From positions 1-7,927 of the forward strand of contig JACCRL010000324.1 in NCBI GenBank assembly GCA_013813605.1: a DNA stretch of 7,927 nucleotides, read 5' to 3'. This document shows, one piece after another, positions 7,271-7,927 of this stretch; within the stretch, counting starts at the first letter, position 1; the number at the start of each line of letters is the position of its first letter. The notes beneath the pieces are model-generated. The model searched no databases. It had not been told where the DNA came from and saw nothing but the letters and a program-made list of their open reading frames with translations. A program made the translations under genes and the position numbers. This stretch comes from Gemmatimonadaceae bacterium (GTDB taxonomy: Bacteria > Gemmatimonadota > Gemmatimonadetes > Gemmatimonadales > Gemmatimonadaceae).

Positions 7271-7314
7271 TTTGTCCGGCGCAGAGAGAGAATCCGTGCC
7301 TTCGGCATGCTCAT
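7267..7314 (-). CDS. Possible 15-residue coupling micro-ORF between the ABC and kinase genes
   Basis: An ATG at 7314 overlaps the ABC transporter stop (ATGA). It opens a 15-codon frame, [15 protein letters not shown], whose TGA overlaps the TTG start of the kinase (TTGA). A second in-frame ATG is at 7308. No clear Shine-Dalgarno is seen for it or for the kinase. It might carry ribosomes across a 40-base gap to the kinase start. It may equally be chance, or the true kinase N-terminus displaced by an indel in a short CT repeat. The peptide resembles nothing I know. Confidence 0.25.
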   Translation of the reverse strand: MSMPKARILSLRRTN

Positions 7315-7927
7315 ATTGTATCGGACGAGGCGGCTGTTGCCAACGCCCGCGGATCGGCGGTATCGACGGCGTCGAGGAGCTGCTGACGCCTGAGGAGCGA
7401 CCAGTAGCGTCCGCGGAGCTCGAGGAGCTCGCCATGCGTGCCCCGCTCGACGATCGCTCCCTTCTCGAGGACGATGATCGATGCCGCATCGCGGATCGCG
7501 CTGATACGGTGCGACGAAATCAGCGCCGTCCTTCCAGAAAGGGCTTCGCGCAGCGAGCGGAGGATCTCGGCTTCGGTGTGCGTGTCGACGGCCGACAGCG
7601 CGTCGTCGAGGATTACGATTGCCGGCTTCCGCGCAAGCGCCCTCGCCAGCGATGCGCGCTGCTTCTGTCCGCCGGACAGGTTGATTCCCCTTTCGCCGAG
7701 CACGGTTTCGTAACCGCCGGGAAACTTCCTGATGGTGGGGTCGATCTGCGCCACCTGAGCAGCCCACCTCCCCGACTCGGGATCTGATGTGCCATAAGTG
7801 AGATTCGACTCGATCGTGTCGCTGAAGAGCAAGCTTTCCTGCGGCACGAATCCGATCTCGGAGCGTAGCTCATCGGGTAGAACCTGCCGCGTTGAGATGC
7901 CGTCGATGAGGATCTCGCCTTCCTGCG
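7311..7927 (-). CDS. ABC exporter, ATPase domain C-terminal part (MsbA/MdlB-like), 5' end outside window
   Basis: This is the last 204 residues plus stop of an ABC ATPase. Seen in order: [11 protein letters not shown] after the missing Walker A; Q-loop [14 protein letters not shown] ending the conserved strand near 7839; signature LSGGQKQR (LSGGQ at 7665-7679); Walker [12 protein letters not shown] near 7612-7629; and H-loop SSHRISA. A C-terminal tail [17 protein letters not shown] follows. The wording [21 protein letters not shown] and [10 protein letters not shown] is typical of exporters with a fused transmembrane domain (MsbA, MdlA/B, LmrA types), which export lipids, peptides or drugs as dimers in the inner membrane. 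The substrate cannot be told. In LDDALSA the usual glutamate after Walker B is replaced by aspartate (DD instead of DE), as in one half of some heterodimeric exporters such as the MdlA/MdlB and TmrAB type. Such a subunit would need a partner, probably encoded beyond the right edge. It leads the chain into the kinase gene. Confidence 0.93.
   Translation of the reverse strand, partial: QEGEILIDGISTRQVLPDELRSEIGFVPQESLLFSDTIESNLTYGTSDPESGRWAAQVAQIDPTIRKFPGGYETVLGERGINLSGGQKQRASLARALARKPAIVILDDALSAVDTHTEAEILRSLREALSGRTALISSHRISAIRDAASIIVLEKGAIVERGTHGELLELRGRYWSLLRRQQLLDAVDTADPRALATAASSDTI

Noticed and set aside
7271..7489. Upstream extension of the kinase reading frame
   Set aside because: It lies inside the conserved ABC ATPase coding region and encodes low-complexity serine/arginine sequence.

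Overview
The window is 7.9 kb of dense, GC-rich bacterial chromosome with almost no intergenic space and no sign of mobile DNA, CRISPR, tRNA or rRNA. Codon use is uniform (G/C-rich third positions), and every complete gene appears to start with GTG or TTG. The gene content fits a GC-rich environmental bacterium such as a member of Gemmatimonadota, but that placement is only a guess from style and content.

Left half, plus strand (2-4401). The window opens in the 3' end of an enolase-superfamily gene, probably an L-Ala-D/L-Glu-type dipeptide epimerase (peptidoglycan peptide recycling or dipeptide use). Its last 8 bases overlap the start of priA, which encodes the primosomal replication-restart helicase and has all its helicase motifs and zinc cysteines. 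After a 65-base gap comes a TIGR00300-family protein, the 'archaeal-type ornithine cyclodeaminase' related to the C-terminal part of cyanobacterial AgrE/ArgZ. It lacks the N-terminal LOR/SDH domain usual for the family. A small unrecognised gene follows, joined by a GTGA stop/start overlap.

Right half, minus strand (4398-7927, read right to left). This is a tightly coupled chain: the ATPase end of an ABC exporter (cut by the window edge), possibly a 15-residue micro-ORF, a sensor-less soluble histidine kinase, a receiver-only response regulator, and a large alkaline-phosphatase-superfamily hydrolase with no signal peptide. Each junction is an overlap or exact abutment (ATGA, TTGA, TGA|TTG, GTGA), so the set is probably co-transcribed and translationally coupled. 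Phosphotransfer from kinase to receiver is expected; what the receiver controls is unknown, and the adjacent hydrolase or exporter are the obvious candidates.

The two halves converge at 4398-4401, where the stop codons of the two last genes overlap. The best candidates for something undescribed are the kinase/receiver/hydrolase cassette and the truncated TIGR00300 enzyme with its small partner. Nothing in the sequence alone proves a new system.
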